Positions 35,980-45,912 of a stretch of 64,000 nucleotides of DNA are shown one piece after another (the first letter of the stretch is position 1; the number at the start of each line of letters is the position of its first letter). Origin of the DNA: Microbispora siamensis (GTDB lineage: Bacteria > Actinomycetota > Actinomycetes > Streptosporangiales > Streptosporangiaceae); the NCBI RefSeq assembly GCF_016863095.1, contig NZ_BOOF01000025.1, positions 62,001 to 126,000 of the forward strand, in the 5' to 3' direction. The position numbers and the translations under genes were made by a program. The notes under the pieces are model-generated. The model was not told the DNA's origin. It did not search any database and was given only the letters and a program-made list of their open reading frames with translations.

Positions 35980-37851
35980 GTGACGCGAACCGCCACCCGG
36001 TCGGCGTGGGGGACGTGGATCGGGTTCGAGTCCTGCCCCACGCTGCTCGGCCGCCTCGTCGAGGGCTTCGCCGGTCCCTGGACCCCGCTGCAGGACGTTC
36101 CCGTCCCCGGTCCCGCCACGGCTCCGGTGGGCGACGCGGACGCGAGCCGGGACACGACACGGGACCCGGCGCGAGACCCGGCCGGCGCGATCGGATGCGT
36201 CGTGCTCGCCGCGCGGTCCCCGGCCGACCTGCGCAGGGCGGTACCGCTGCGCGGCCTGCTGCCCATCGCGACGCGGGTGCGGATCGCCCTCGCCGACGCG
36301 CCGTCCTGGGCGGCCCAGCCGCTGCCGGTCGCCGCACCCGGCGCCTGCTGGCGGCACCTGACCGAGATGCGGATCGTACGCCGGGGCCGCGGCTGGCACC
36401 TGGACGCCGCCTTCACCGAGCCGGTGCCGGCCGGCGACGTCGTGGCCCACGTCGCGAACGGCCTGTTCGGCGGATGCGCGGCGACCACTCCCGTCGCGGG
36501 GATCGAGGGCGGCGGCACGGCCGACTGGCGGCCCGGCGACCCAAACGTGACGCTGTCGCCGCCCGGCGGGCCCGTGCCGGACCGCCGCGACGCCCCGGGC
36601 TGCGACCTGCCACTGCGGCGAGTGGAGGTGGACGGCGCGGGTGCGGACGGCCTGCCGCCGCCGCTCGACGAGGCCGTGGTCAACCCCATCGGATTCCGCC
36701 AGCATCCCGCGGAGGGGCTGGCGGCGCTCGCCGCGCACCGGGACGGGTTCGTCGTCACCCTCGGCGGCGACAGGCTCGTACGGCTCCCGGCCTGCGGGCG
36801 GGTCACGGACGTGGACGTCGCCCGGCTGCGGGACGTGCGCGGGATCGAGGTGCCCACGCTCGACCCGCAGGCAGAGCGGGGGCGGGCGAGTGAGGTCGCC
36901 CGCGTCGTGGCCGCCTTCTCGGCCGCCGGGATCCCGGTGCTCGCCGCGCCCGATCCCGCCCGCGACCGGGCGCTGGGTCCTGGCCTCGCCGCCGCGCTGG
37001 CCGCCGTGACCGGCGAGGCGCTCGCGTCCGACCTGCGCCGTGAGGAGCTGAGCATCCGGCTGCGCAGGGCCGCGCTGCGCGAGCACGGGGCCGCCGCCCG
37101 CTGGCGGGGCCTGGCCCTGGCCACCGGCCTGCCGGTGCCGCCGCACCCGAGGGTCTCGATCCTGCTGTGCACGCGCCGCCCGGAGATGGTGCCGTTCGCG
37201 GTCGAGCAGATGGAGCGCCAGCGCGGCGTGACCGCCGAGCTGATCGTGGGCCTCCACGGCTTCACCGCGCGGGAGGCGGCCATCCCCCGCACGCGGCTGC
37301 CGGTCACCGTGATCGAGGCCCCCGCCGCGACGCCGTTCGGGGAGGTCCTGAACCGCATGGCGGCCGTCGCCTCCGGGTCGTACCTCGCCAAGGTGGACGA
37401 CGACGACTGGTATGGGCCCGACCACCTCGCCGACCTCCTGCTCGCCCGGCGCTACAGCGGCGCCGACCTCGTCGGGTCGGCCGCGGAGTTCGTCTACCTG
37501 GAGCCGCTCGACGTGACGATCAGGAGGTGCATCGGCACCGAGCGGTTCGCGCCGCTGGTGGCCGGCGGCACGATGCTGGTCACCCGGGCGGCGTTCGAGG
37601 CGGCCGGCGGCTTCCGGCCCCTGGCGCGGACCGTGGACGGCCAGCTGCTGCAGGCGGTGGAAGCCGTCGGCGGCCGGATCTACCGCACCCACGGCCTCGG
37701 CTACGTGCTGCGCCGCCGCAGCGCGTACGGCCACACCTGGCGCCAGCCCGTGCAGTCGTTCCTCGCGTCCTATCAGGAGCAGTGGCGCGGGCTGGTCTTC
37801 AACGAACTGATGGAGGACGGTGCCCGATGGCGGGCGGAGGTGAGGACGTGA
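35980..37851 (+). CDS. GT2 glycosyltransferase with large N-terminal domain
   Basis: This 623-residue protein has a C-terminal GT-A fold glycosyltransferase (about 385-620). It starts RVSILLCTRRPEMVPFAVEQ and has the nucleotide-sugar/metal motif KVDDDDWYG (Asp cluster about 472-475) and GGTMLVTRAAFEAAGGF. The first 370 residues match nothing I recognise; they are rich in Ala, Asp and Arg, and a segment near 230-330 looks like a decayed transferase-type alpha/beta fold. No signal or membrane helix is seen, so it is cytoplasmic or peripheral. GAGGAGG precedes the GTG at 35980. It opens the surface-polymer cluster and its stop overlaps the next gene (GTGA). Confidence 0.82.
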   Translation: MTRTATRSAWGTWIGFESCPTLLGRLVEGFAGPWTPLQDVPVPGPATAPVGDADASRDTTRDPARDPAGAIGCVVLAARSPADLRRAVPLRGLLPIATRVRIALADAPSWAAQPLPVAAPGACWRHLTEMRIVRRGRGWHLDAAFTEPVPAGDVVAHVANGLFGGCAATTPVAGIEGGGTADWRPGDPNVTLSPPGGPVPDRRDAPGCDLPLRRVEVDGAGADGLPPPLDEAVVNPIGFRQHPAEGLAALAAHRDGFVVTLGGDRLVRLPACGRVTDVDVARLRDVRGIEVPTLDPQAERGRASEVARVVAAFSAAGIPVLAAPDPARDRALGPGLAAALAAVTGEALASDLRREELSIRLRRAALREHGAAARWRGLALATGLPVPPHPRVSILLCTRRPEMVPFAVEQMERQRGVTAELIVGLHGFTAREAAIPRTRLPVTVIEAPAATPFGEVLNRMAAVASGSYLAKVDDDDWYGPDHLADLLLARRYSGADLVGSAAEFVYLEPLDVTIRRCIGTERFAPLVAGGTMLVTRAAFEAAGGFRPLARTVDGQLLQAVEAVGGRIYRTHGLGYVLRRRSAYGHTWRQPVQSFLASYQEQWRGLVFNELMEDGARWRAEVRT

Positions 37852-39428
37852 CGGGGGCTGCGCGCATCCCGCTCAACGACTACGGGGTGCTCGGAGAGCC
37901 GCCCGCGCCGGGGGAGTGGACCCCCACGCTCACGGTGAGCGTGGTGATCCCCGCCTACCGGGCGGAGCGCACGCTGCCGCTGACGCTGGCCGGTCTGGCC
38001 CGGCAGACCTACCCGGCCCACCTCATGGAGGTCGTGGTGGTGGACGACGGCGAGCGGCCCATGGAGCCGCCCGAGTCGTCGGCGGGGCCGCTCCCGGAGC
38101 GGCTGCGAGTGGTCCGCCCGCGCGGCGGTGCGTGGGGGAGGGCGAGCGCCTGCGCGGCGGGGGCCGAGGCGGCCGAGGGCGAGGTGATCCTCTACCTGGA
38201 CGCCGACCTCGTGGTGTTCCCCGAGCACGTGGAGGCCCAGATGCGCTGGCACCACCTGGCCGACTACCTGGTCGTGCTCGGGCACCTGCGGTTCGTGCCC
38301 GGCCTCGACGAGGTGCCGGCGAGCGAGGTGCTCGCGGCCGTCGAGGCGGGCGCGGTACACAAGCTCTTCGCCGAGGAGGACGCCACGCCGCAGTGGACCG
38401 AGCGGCGCTGGGACCAGACCGACGACCTGCGGACGGCCGGTTTCAGCGCGTTCTCCGTCATGGTCGGGGCCACCGCGTCGCTGCCGGCCCGCCTGCTGCG
38501 CGCCGCCGGGGGGCTGGACGCCTCGCTGGTCCTCGGCGAGGACACCGAGCTCGGCTACCGGCTGGCCCAGGCGGGAGCGGTGTTCGTGCCCGACCGCCGC
38601 AGCCGGTGCTGGCACCTCGGCCGGTCCACCGTCATGCGCCGCGAGCCCGACGTGAAGCGGCACAACTGGCCCCACCTCGCCGAGCGTGTGCCGAGCTTCC
38701 GCTGGCTGCGCAGGCACCCCCACCGCACCTACCTCGTGCCGTACGTCGATGTCGTGGTCGAGGTGGGGGACGCGTCGTTCGAGGAGGTCAGGGCGACCGT
38801 CGACGCCGTGCTCGCCGGGCGGCTGCCCGACGTGCGAGTGACGGTCGTCGGGCCCTGGGGACGGCTCGGCGGCGGGCGGCGCGACCCGCTCGGCGACCCC
38901 GCGCTCGACCTGCGCCTGGTGCTCGCCTGCTATCAGGGCGAGCCGCGCGTGCGGTTCCGCGAGGCCGTGCCGGACGACTGCTTCCCCGTGCCGTTCCGCT
39001 TCCACTGCCCGCCGGGGTGGGTGCCGTCGCGCGGCACCATCGGCTCGGTGATCAAGCACGCCGACCGGCAGCGGCTCGGGATCGTCTCGCTCGCGCTGGA
39101 CGAGCGCGAGGACGGCCGCGTCGTGCACGCCCGGCTGGAGCGCACCGCCGCGATGAGCCGGGCCCGCCGGTGCGCCGGGCCGGGGGACGACCTCGACGAC
39201 CTGGTCCACGAGATGTACGGCACGGTGTGGGACGCGGGCGACAAATGGGGGTTCCTTCCCGCGGCGCTCGCCGCGACGACCGCCCCGCCGGTGCCCGGCC
39301 GCGCCTGGACGGCCGCTTCCGGCGAGGCGGGCGCCGCGAGGGCGCTCCGGCGCCCGGGTGCCCGGCCGCTGCGCCGCACCGCCCGGCTGCTCCGCAGGCG
39401 CCTGCGCGCGCTCGTGCGCCCGGCCTGA
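37848..39428 (+). CDS. GT2 glycosyltransferase, two-part
   Basis: This 526-residue cytoplasmic transferase has a GT-A domain at about 25-290 with SVVIPAYRAERTLPLTLAGL and VVVVDDGERP. The metal motif is LYLDADLVVF (about 114-123), and the acceptor-side LGEDTELGYRLAQAG (about 228-242) resembles the ED motif of processive or chain-building enzymes. The second part (about 300-460) resembles another transferase-like fold but has no DxD. The Arg-rich tail (RRTARLLRRRLRALVRPA) could bind membrane or polyanions. The GTG start overlaps the previous stop, so the two are translated together. Confidence 0.85.
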   Translation: MTGAARIPLNDYGVLGEPPAPGEWTPTLTVSVVIPAYRAERTLPLTLAGLARQTYPAHLMEVVVVDDGERPMEPPESSAGPLPERLRVVRPRGGAWGRASACAAGAEAAEGEVILYLDADLVVFPEHVEAQMRWHHLADYLVVLGHLRFVPGLDEVPASEVLAAVEAGAVHKLFAEEDATPQWTERRWDQTDDLRTAGFSAFSVMVGATASLPARLLRAAGGLDASLVLGEDTELGYRLAQAGAVFVPDRRSRCWHLGRSTVMRREPDVKRHNWPHLAERVPSFRWLRRHPHRTYLVPYVDVVVEVGDASFEEVRATVDAVLAGRLPDVRVTVVGPWGRLGGGRRDPLGDPALDLRLVLACYQGEPRVRFREAVPDDCFPVPFRFHCPPGWVPSRGTIGSVIKHADRQRLGIVSLALDEREDGRVVHARLERTAAMSRARRCAGPGDDLDDLVHEMYGTVWDAGDKWGFLPAALAATTAPPVPGRAWTAASGEAGAARALRRPGARPLRRTARLLRRRLRALVRPA

Positions 39429-39504
39429 GCCGCGCGTGTTTCCCGCGCACCATCGGGGCGCTCACACCCGCCGCCCGCCGCTTCGCCGACCCTAAGGACC
39501 GCCC

Positions 39505-42500
39505 GTGCCCCGCCTCAGCGTGATCATCCCGATCTACGACGTGGAACCGTACCTCGCCGGCTGCCTGGCCTCGGTCGCCGCGCAGACCTGGCAGGACATC
39601 GAGGTCGTCATGGTCGACGACGGCTCGCCCGACGGCAGCGCCGACATCGCCGCCGCCTTCGCGGCGCGCGACGGCCGGTTCCGGCTGGTCCGCCAGGCCA
39701 ACGCGGGGCTCGGGGCGGCGCGCAACACGGGCGTGCGGCACGCGACCGGGGAGCACCTGATGTTCCTCGACAGCGACGACCTGCTGCCGGCGCACGCCCT
39801 CGAATACCTCCTGGCGTCCCTGCAGCGGTCGGGGTCGGACCTCGCCACGGGCAACGTGCTGCGCCTCGACGGGCGCGGCGCCCACCAGTCGGCCATGCAC
39901 CGGGCCGTCTTCTCCGACGCCGCCGCGGCCACCCACATCACCCGGACGCGCGCGCTCCTGTGCGACCGCCTGGTCACCAACAAGCTGTGGCGCCGCTCGT
40001 TCTGGGACGCCCACGGGTTCGCCTTCCCCGAAGGCGTGCTGTACGAGGACATCGCGGTGGCCCTGCGCGCCCACTTCCTGGCGCGGGCCGTGGACGTGCT
40101 GCCCGCGCCGGTCTACCTGTGGCGGCGGCGCGAGGGCGGCGGCCGTTCGATCACGCAGGACAAGACGCGGGCCGCGCATCTGGAGGACCGGTTCGCCGCC
40201 GTCACCGAGGTCCGCCGCTTCCTCAGCGAGCACAACTTCACCGCCCACATCCACGCCTGGGACCACGCCGTGCTCGACGGCGACCTCACGAACTTCCTCG
40301 ACGTGCTCGACCAGGCCTCCCCGGCGTTCCGGGAGCGCTTCCTCGACCTCGCCGGCCGCTACCTGGAGGACGTGGCGCCGCCCGTGCTCGACGGGCTGCC
40401 CGCGCTGCGGCGCCTCCAGTGGCATCTGGTGCGCCTGCGCCGCCCGGCCGAGCTGCTCGAGGTCCTGGCCTGGGACCGGGAGGTGAAACCCGACCGGCGG
40501 CTCGTCCGCAGGATGGGCGGCCACCACCTGAACGTGCCCCTCGCCCGCTCCGCCGACCGGGAGATCCCCGCCGCTGTCACCAGGGCCAGGGAGGAACTCG
40601 TCCCGCGTCACCGCATCGACGCCGTCCGCTGGGAGGACGGCCTGCTCGTGGTGGAGGGACGCGCGGCACCGCCGTTCCTGCGCCCCACCCGGCGGGTCCA
40701 CCAGCAGGTCTTCGCCGCCCTCGTGCAGGAGCGGACCGGGCGGCGCGTCCGGGTGCCGGCCTCGGTCACCAGGGCCCGCGTGTCCACGAAGTCGAAGGAG
40801 CGCGACTGGGGCGGCTTCCGGCTCACCATCGACCCCGCATCGCTGGCCAGGCCGGGCCGGCTCGGACGGTGGCACGTCGAACTGCGCGTGCTGCACCGGG
40901 GCGTCCTGCGGCGCGGACGGCTGACCGACCCGCGCGCCGCCGCCTCGATCGTCGAGCAGGCGGGGTATCGCGCCGTCGGCCCCGACCACTACGTCGCGCC
41001 GCTGCTCGGGGAGACCGGCGTCTTCGTGCTGCGGGCCGAGCGGGAGACCGCCCGGGTCGTCACGCGGGAGGTGCGGGACGGCCGCCTGCGCCTGGTGGGC
41101 CACGTCGTCAACGACCTCGGCCCGACCCCGGTGCTCCAGGTCGCCCGGCGCCCCGGAGGCGTCCCCCGCACCTATCCGGTGAACGTCGACCGTCGTACGT
41201 TCGAGGCGGCCGTCGACCTGCGCGACCTGCTGCCCGTGTCCCGGACCGCACAGATCGCCGTGCCGGCGGAGGTCGCCGCGCCCGAGACGTGGTGGGAGGT
41301 CGAGGTGCGGGCCGCCGACGGCACGGTGACGCCCGTGACCCTCGCCGAGGACGTGCCCACCGGCCGGTACGGCCTGGCCGGCCGGGAGATCGTCGTGTTC
41401 CGCGACCGCACCGGCGGCCTGGTGCTGCGGGACCAGCCCGTCGCGGCGTACGCCGACCTCGCCGAGTGGCTGCCTGGCGGCGAGTTGCTCGTCGAGGGCG
41501 GCCTCGCGGTGCCGCACGAGATGTCGGCGCTGGTGGTGGCCGCACTCGGCCCCGTCACCCGGGTGACCCCCCGGCCCGGGGAGTGGCTGCTGCCGATCGA
41601 GGGAGCGGGAACCCGTTTCCGGGCGCGGCTGACGCCCGAGCAGGTCGGCTCGACCGCCGGGCGGCTGCCGCTGCCGCGCGGCCGGTACGCCCTGGCGATC
41701 CGGGCACGCGCCGCCGGGGGAGAGTGGACGGACCTGCCGCTGGAGTTCGACACGGACCTGCCGGCGGCCCACCAGACGGCCCGCCGTACGTTCGGGATCG
41801 TCACGTCGGGTCCGGGCCGGGCGGTGCTGACCGTGAGCGGCGACCTGACCGCCGACGAGCGCGGCAAGAAGGCCCAGCGGGTGCTGCGCACGAGGACCTA
41901 CCCCCAGATGAGGGACAGGCCGCTGCGGGACGCCGTCCTGTTCGACGGCGGCGCGGGCACCCGCTTCGGCGGCAGCCCGAGGGCGGTCTGCGAGGAACTG
42001 CGCCGCCGGGGGACCGACCTGCCGCTGCTGTGGAACGTGCGGGACGGCCAGGTCGCCCTGCCCGGCGACGTCGAACCGGTGCGCATGCTCGGACGGGAGC
42101 ACTACGAGGCCCTCGCCCGGTGCCGCTACGTCGTCACCGACGCGCCGCTGCCGCCGTGGTTCGAGCGCAGGCCCGGCCAGGTGGTCGTGTACACCGGGAC
42201 GGACGCCGCCGGCGGTCGCGGGGCGGGTCAGTGGACCCATCTCGTGTCCGCGGGCCCGGGATCGACGGCGTCCCTGCGGCGGACGTCCGGCTTCGAGGGA
42301 GAGGTGCTGCAGACAGGTCTGCCCTGCGACGACCTGCTGACCGGTCCCGGCGCCCGGGAGCGCGCCGCCGAGGTGCGGCGCCGCCTCGGTCTGCCGGAAC
42401 GCGCCCACGTCCTGCTGTACGTCGCGGGGGAGCACGACACGCTCGACGCCGGGCGCCTGGCGGCGGGCCTGACCGGCGACCAGGTCCTGCTGGTCCGCCA

Positions 42501-42861
42501 CCCCTCGGGAACCCATCCCTCAGGAAACGGGGCGGTGTGGGACGTCGGCGGCCATCCGGACCCGCACGAGTTGTACCTCGCCGCCGACGTCCTGCTCGCG
42601 GGGGACGTGGCGGCGGTGTTCGACTTCGTCGTGACGGGACGCCCGGTGCTCCTGCACGCCGGCCGGCCGCAGGACCTGTGGCTCCTGCCCGAGGCGCCGG
42701 GGCCGGTGCTCCGGCGGGAGGCCGAGGTGCTCGACGCGCTCGCGCACCTTGACGAGGTGGCGGACAAGCACGGGGACGCGTACGCCGCGTTCCTGACGAG
42801 GTATCGCCCGATGGCCGACGGGCAGGCCGCGCGCCGCCTGGTGGACGCCCTGTTCGCCTGA
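39505..42861 (+). CDS. GT2-TagF fusion with intact GT2 and decayed TagF half
   Basis: This giant 1118-residue protein fuses an N-terminal GT2 domain (about 1-240) to a C-terminal CDP-glycerol glycerophosphotransferase (TagF)-like domain (about 790-1118). They are joined by a long beta-rich middle (about 400-780). The GT2 half looks active: VDDGSPDGS (about 38-46), NTGVRHATGEHLMFLDSDD (about 74-92) and LYEDIAVALR. The TagF half has lost key residues. Where the paralogue has WHGTPLK this one reads VVYTGTDAAGG (about 893), and where it has TDYSSAMFDF this reads AGDVAAVFDF (about 1031). AAGGA precedes the GTG. It may be a pure glycosyltransferase, with the TagF half kept for structure or pairing. 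Confidence 0.86.
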   Translation: MPRLSVIIPIYDVEPYLAGCLASVAAQTWQDIEVVMVDDGSPDGSADIAAAFAARDGRFRLVRQANAGLGAARNTGVRHATGEHLMFLDSDDLLPAHALEYLLASLQRSGSDLATGNVLRLDGRGAHQSAMHRAVFSDAAAATHITRTRALLCDRLVTNKLWRRSFWDAHGFAFPEGVLYEDIAVALRAHFLARAVDVLPAPVYLWRRREGGGRSITQDKTRAAHLEDRFAAVTEVRRFLSEHNFTAHIHAWDHAVLDGDLTNFLDVLDQASPAFRERFLDLAGRYLEDVAPPVLDGLPALRRLQWHLVRLRRPAELLEVLAWDREVKPDRRLVRRMGGHHLNVPLARSADREIPAAVTRAREELVPRHRIDAVRWEDGLLVVEGRAAPPFLRPTRRVHQQVFAALVQERTGRRVRVPASVTRARVSTKSKERDWGGFRLTIDPASLARPGRLGRWHVELRVLHRGVLRRGRLTDPRAAASIVEQAGYRAVGPDHYVAPLLGETGVFVLRAERETARVVTREVRDGRLRLVGHVVNDLGPTPVLQVARRPGGVPRTYPVNVDRRTFEAAVDLRDLLPVSRTAQIAVPAEVAAPETWWEVEVRAADGTVTPVTLAEDVPTGRYGLAGREIVVFRDRTGGLVLRDQPVAAYADLAEWLPGGELLVEGGLAVPHEMSALVVAALGPVTRVTPRPGEWLLPIEGAGTRFRARLTPEQVGSTAGRLPLPRGRYALAIRARAAGGEWTDLPLEFDTDLPAAHQTARRTFGIVTSGPGRAVLTVSGDLTADERGKKAQRVLRTRTYPQMRDRPLRDAVLFDGGAGTRFGGSPRAVCEELRRRGTDLPLLWNVRDGQVALPGDVEPVRMLGREHYEALARCRYVVTDAPLPPWFERRPGQVVVYTGTDAAGGRGAGQWTHLVSAGPGSTASLRRTSGFEGEVLQTGLPCDDLLTGPGARERAAEVRRRLGLPERAHVLLYVAGEHDTLDAGRLAAGLTGDQVLLVRHPSGTHPSGNGAVWDVGGHPDPHELYLAADVLLAGDVAAVFDFVVTGRPVLLHAGRPQDLWLLPEAPGPVLRREAEVLDALAHLDEVADKHGDAYAAFLTRYRPMADGQAARRLVDALFA

Positions 42862-42957
42862 CCGCCTGGTCGGGGTAGGTCAAGAGGTGCCCAAGCGACC
42901 GTAAGGCAATGGGGATGAGCCGGGTGGCGTGCGGCCGCGCGTCGGCATCCTGACGGC

Positions 42958-45912
42958 GTGACGGTGCCTGCCAGGCTCTCGGTGGTCGTCCCCCTGCACG
43001 GCGGGGAGGAACACGCCGAGGAGTGCCTCGAATCCCTGCGCGACCAGACCCTGGACGACATGGAGGTGATCCTTGTCGGCCGCCCGCGTGGTCTTCGCCC
43101 GCCCGACCACAGGTTCACGCTCCTCACGCTCGGCGACGGCGGCGACGACCCCGGCACGGCGCGCAACGCGGGCGCGGCCTTCGCCACCGGGCGCTACCTC
43201 GCTTTCGCCGACCCCGGCTCGGTCGTCCCCGCGGGCGCCTACCGCGCGCTGGTCGGCGCCCTCGACCACACCGGCTCCGACCTCGCCTGCGGCCGGATCC
43301 GCACCTGGACGCCGTACGCGCCGGGCCAGGCGCCCGTCCCGGCGGCGAAGGCCAGGCTGCGCACGCACATCACCCGGCACCAGAAGCTGCTGGACGACCC
43401 GCGGGCGGGTGGCACGGTGTTCCGCCGGGAGTTCTGGAACCGGCACGGGTTCGCCTTCCCGGCGGGCCTGGGCGAGGACTTTCCGGTGACGATCCCCGCG
43501 CACGTGCTGTCCACCTCGGCCGACGTGCTCGGCGACGTGGTCTGCCTCACGCGCGGGTCCCGGTCGCAGGCCGACCCGCTGCGCCGCCTGCGGGCCATGC
43601 TGGAGGTGTCGGACCTGCTCGGACGGCACGCGCCGCAACTGCGCACGGCCTACGACCTGCGCCTGGCGGAGGGGCCGGACCTCGAAGCCGTGCTTGAGGC
43701 CGTACGCGACCGGGTTCCCGACGAGCTCGCCGAGGCCCTGGGCCGCCTGGACCCGAACGCGGTGGAACGGCTGCCGGTGCTCAGGCGGCTCCAGATCCAC
43801 TTCGCCGCGCACGGCATGACCGGCGAACTGGCGGAGCTGCGGACGTTCGCCGCGTCGGAGATCAGGCACCGGGGCGTGCTGCGGCGGGGGCTGAGGCGCC
43901 GCCGCTGGTATCTCGACTATCCCTTCCGCCGCGACCCCCGGCTGCCGCGCTCGCTGTTCGACGCCACCCGCGACCTGCGGCTCGTCGCCTGCGTGGACGA
44001 CGTACGCCACGCGGACGGCAGGCTCGCCCTGACCGGCCACGCGTACATCGCCCATCTGGACAGCGGGCGCAGCCGGATCGAGCTGTGGCTCCAGCGGGGA
44101 GAGGAGCGGATCATCCTGCCGGTGCATCGAACCCGCAGGCCCGACGTGACCGCCGACTCCCGGCAGTCGGTCGCCTGCCACGACGACTCCGGCTTCGAGA
44201 CCGTGATCGCCCTCGACGCCCTGCCCGCCGGCCGGTGGGCGTTGCACACGCGGGTGCGCGCGCGGGGCGTGACCCGGGTGGGCCGGGCGATCGGAGCCCC
44301 GGGCGACCGCGTCTTCGACGCCGGGAACGTGCGGGTCTCCCTCACCCGCGACCGCGGGCTGACGCTCGGCCCCCGCGCCGCCGCCGGCCCGTCTCCCGAT
44401 CCCGACGACCGCGTGGACACGGATCGGAGGACGGAGTCCGAGGGCCAGGTCGGTGCGGCGCGGTGGACGGAGTCCGGCGAGCTGGTCCTGGAGGGGACGG
44501 GCCGGTGCCCGGCCGGCCGGATCGTCCTGGAGCGCGGCGCGGAGCGGCACTCCTGGCCGGTTCGCCAGGACGAGGCCACGTGGACGGCCGCCATCGGCAG
44601 GACGGCCGAGGGGCTTCCGCTCCGCAGCGGGACCTGGCGGGTGCTGGCTCTGTCACCGGCGGGCGGGGACGAGCGCGTACGCCTGAGCCCGGCCCTGATC
44701 GCCGACCCGCCGAGGCCGCGGGTCACCGGATTTCACGAGATCTCCGTCCGCACCTCGCGGGACGGCGAACTGAGCCTCGCGGTGCGCCCCGCGCTCGGCC
44801 CGCACGAACGCGGGCCGTACGCGACGCGCAGGCGGCGGGCGTCGGCTCCACGCAGGGTGACCCTGCGCAACGCCGCGGTCTTCGACAGCTACGGCGGCGG
44901 GCAGTACTCGTGCAATCCCCGCGCCGTCTCCGAGGAACTGGCGCGCCGCCACCCCGACGTGGAGATCGTCTGGGTCACCCGGGACGGGCAGTTCGCGGTC
45001 CCGCCGGGTGTGCGCCTGGTCCTGTACGGCTCGCGCGAGCACGAGGAGGCGCTGCGTACCAGCCGTTTCGTCGTGGCCAACCGGCGCACCCAGCCGGGGT
45101 GGTACCGCAAGCCGCGCGGGCAGACGGTCGTGCAGACCTGGCACGGCACGCCGCTCAAGCGGCTGGGGCTCGACCTGGAGGGCATGCCGTACGCGCAGCG
45201 GGTGCCGCGCGACGAACTGGCGCGGCAGGTGGCGACCTGGGATCTGCTGCTGTCGCCGAGCCCGTTCGCCACCTCCGCGCTGCGCGGGGCGTTCGGCTAC
45301 GAAGGGGAGATCCTGGAGTCGGGCTATCCGCGCAACGACGTGCTGTTCGATCCCGGGCGCGCCCGCGCGGCCCGGCGGCGGCTGGGCCTGCCGGACGACC
45401 GGCGGGTCATCCTGTACGCGCCGACGTGGCGGGACGACGAGACCACCGGGCGGCTCGCGCTGGACCCGGTCAGGGCGGCCGGGGCGCTGCGCGACGACGA
45501 CGTGCTGCTCGTGCGGGCGCACTACCTGGTGGCGCGGGACATGGCGATCCCGAACGGCGACCGCATCCGCGATGTCTCCAGATTTCCGGACATGGCGGAT
45601 CTGTTGGCCGCCGCGGACGTGCTGGTCACCGACTACTCGTCGGCGATGTTCGACTTCGCGTGCACCGGCAGGCCCATGGTGTTCTTCGCGCACGACCTGG
45701 AGCGCTACCGCGACCAGGTGCGCGGCTTCTACTTCGACTTCGAGGCCGAGGCCCCCGGGCCCGTCCTCAGGACCGGCGACGACGTGCTCGACGTGCTGCG
45801 GCACGGCGACCTCGGGCCGTTCGCGGCGCGCTACGAGCGGTTCGCCCGCAGATACTGCCCCTGGGACGACGGGCACGCCTCGGCGCGCGTGGTCGCGCGC
45901 ATGCGGCCATGA
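42958..45912 (+). CDS. GT2-TagF fusion with intact TagF and decayed GT2 half
   Basis: This 984-residue paralogue of the preceding gene has the opposite state. Its C-terminal TagF-like domain (about 620-984) keeps TWHGTPLKRLGLD (His about 728), SPSPFATSALRGAFGY, YAPTWRDD and VTDYSSAMFDFACTGRP (about 888-904), the residues used to transfer glycerol-phosphate or another alditol-phosphate from a CDP donor. Its N-terminal GT2 domain aligns end to end with the paralogue, but LVGRPRG replaces VDDGSPDG and FADPGS (about 83-88) replaces FLDSDD, so it lacks the metal motif. The predicted role is building a phosphate-linked polymer at the inner membrane face. GTG start, weak ribosome site. Its stop overlaps the next start (ATGA). 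Confidence 0.87.
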   Translation: MTVPARLSVVVPLHGGEEHAEECLESLRDQTLDDMEVILVGRPRGLRPPDHRFTLLTLGDGGDDPGTARNAGAAFATGRYLAFADPGSVVPAGAYRALVGALDHTGSDLACGRIRTWTPYAPGQAPVPAAKARLRTHITRHQKLLDDPRAGGTVFRREFWNRHGFAFPAGLGEDFPVTIPAHVLSTSADVLGDVVCLTRGSRSQADPLRRLRAMLEVSDLLGRHAPQLRTAYDLRLAEGPDLEAVLEAVRDRVPDELAEALGRLDPNAVERLPVLRRLQIHFAAHGMTGELAELRTFAASEIRHRGVLRRGLRRRRWYLDYPFRRDPRLPRSLFDATRDLRLVACVDDVRHADGRLALTGHAYIAHLDSGRSRIELWLQRGEERIILPVHRTRRPDVTADSRQSVACHDDSGFETVIALDALPAGRWALHTRVRARGVTRVGRAIGAPGDRVFDAGNVRVSLTRDRGLTLGPRAAAGPSPDPDDRVDTDRRTESEGQVGAARWTESGELVLEGTGRCPAGRIVLERGAERHSWPVRQDEATWTAAIGRTAEGLPLRSGTWRVLALSPAGGDERVRLSPALIADPPRPRVTGFHEISVRTSRDGELSLAVRPALGPHERGPYATRRRRASAPRRVTLRNAAVFDSYGGGQYSCNPRAVSEELARRHPDVEIVWVTRDGQFAVPPGVRLVLYGSREHEEALRTSRFVVANRRTQPGWYRKPRGQTVVQTWHGTPLKRLGLDLEGMPYAQRVPRDELARQVATWDLLLSPSPFATSALRGAFGYEGEILESGYPRNDVLFDPGRARAARRRLGLPDDRRVILYAPTWRDDETTGRLALDPVRAAGALRDDDVLLVRAHYLVARDMAIPNGDRIRDVSRFPDMADLLAAADVLVTDYSSAMFDFACTGRPMVFFAHDLERYRDQVRGFYFDFEAEAPGPVLRTGDDVLDVLRHGDLGPFAARYERFARRYCPWDDGHASARVVARMRP

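Noticed and set aside
39052-42516. An 1154-codon minus-strand open frame opposite the first GT2-TagF gene
   Set aside because: Shadow of the plus-strand gene, which has clear motifs and a ribosome site; the antisense product resembles nothing.
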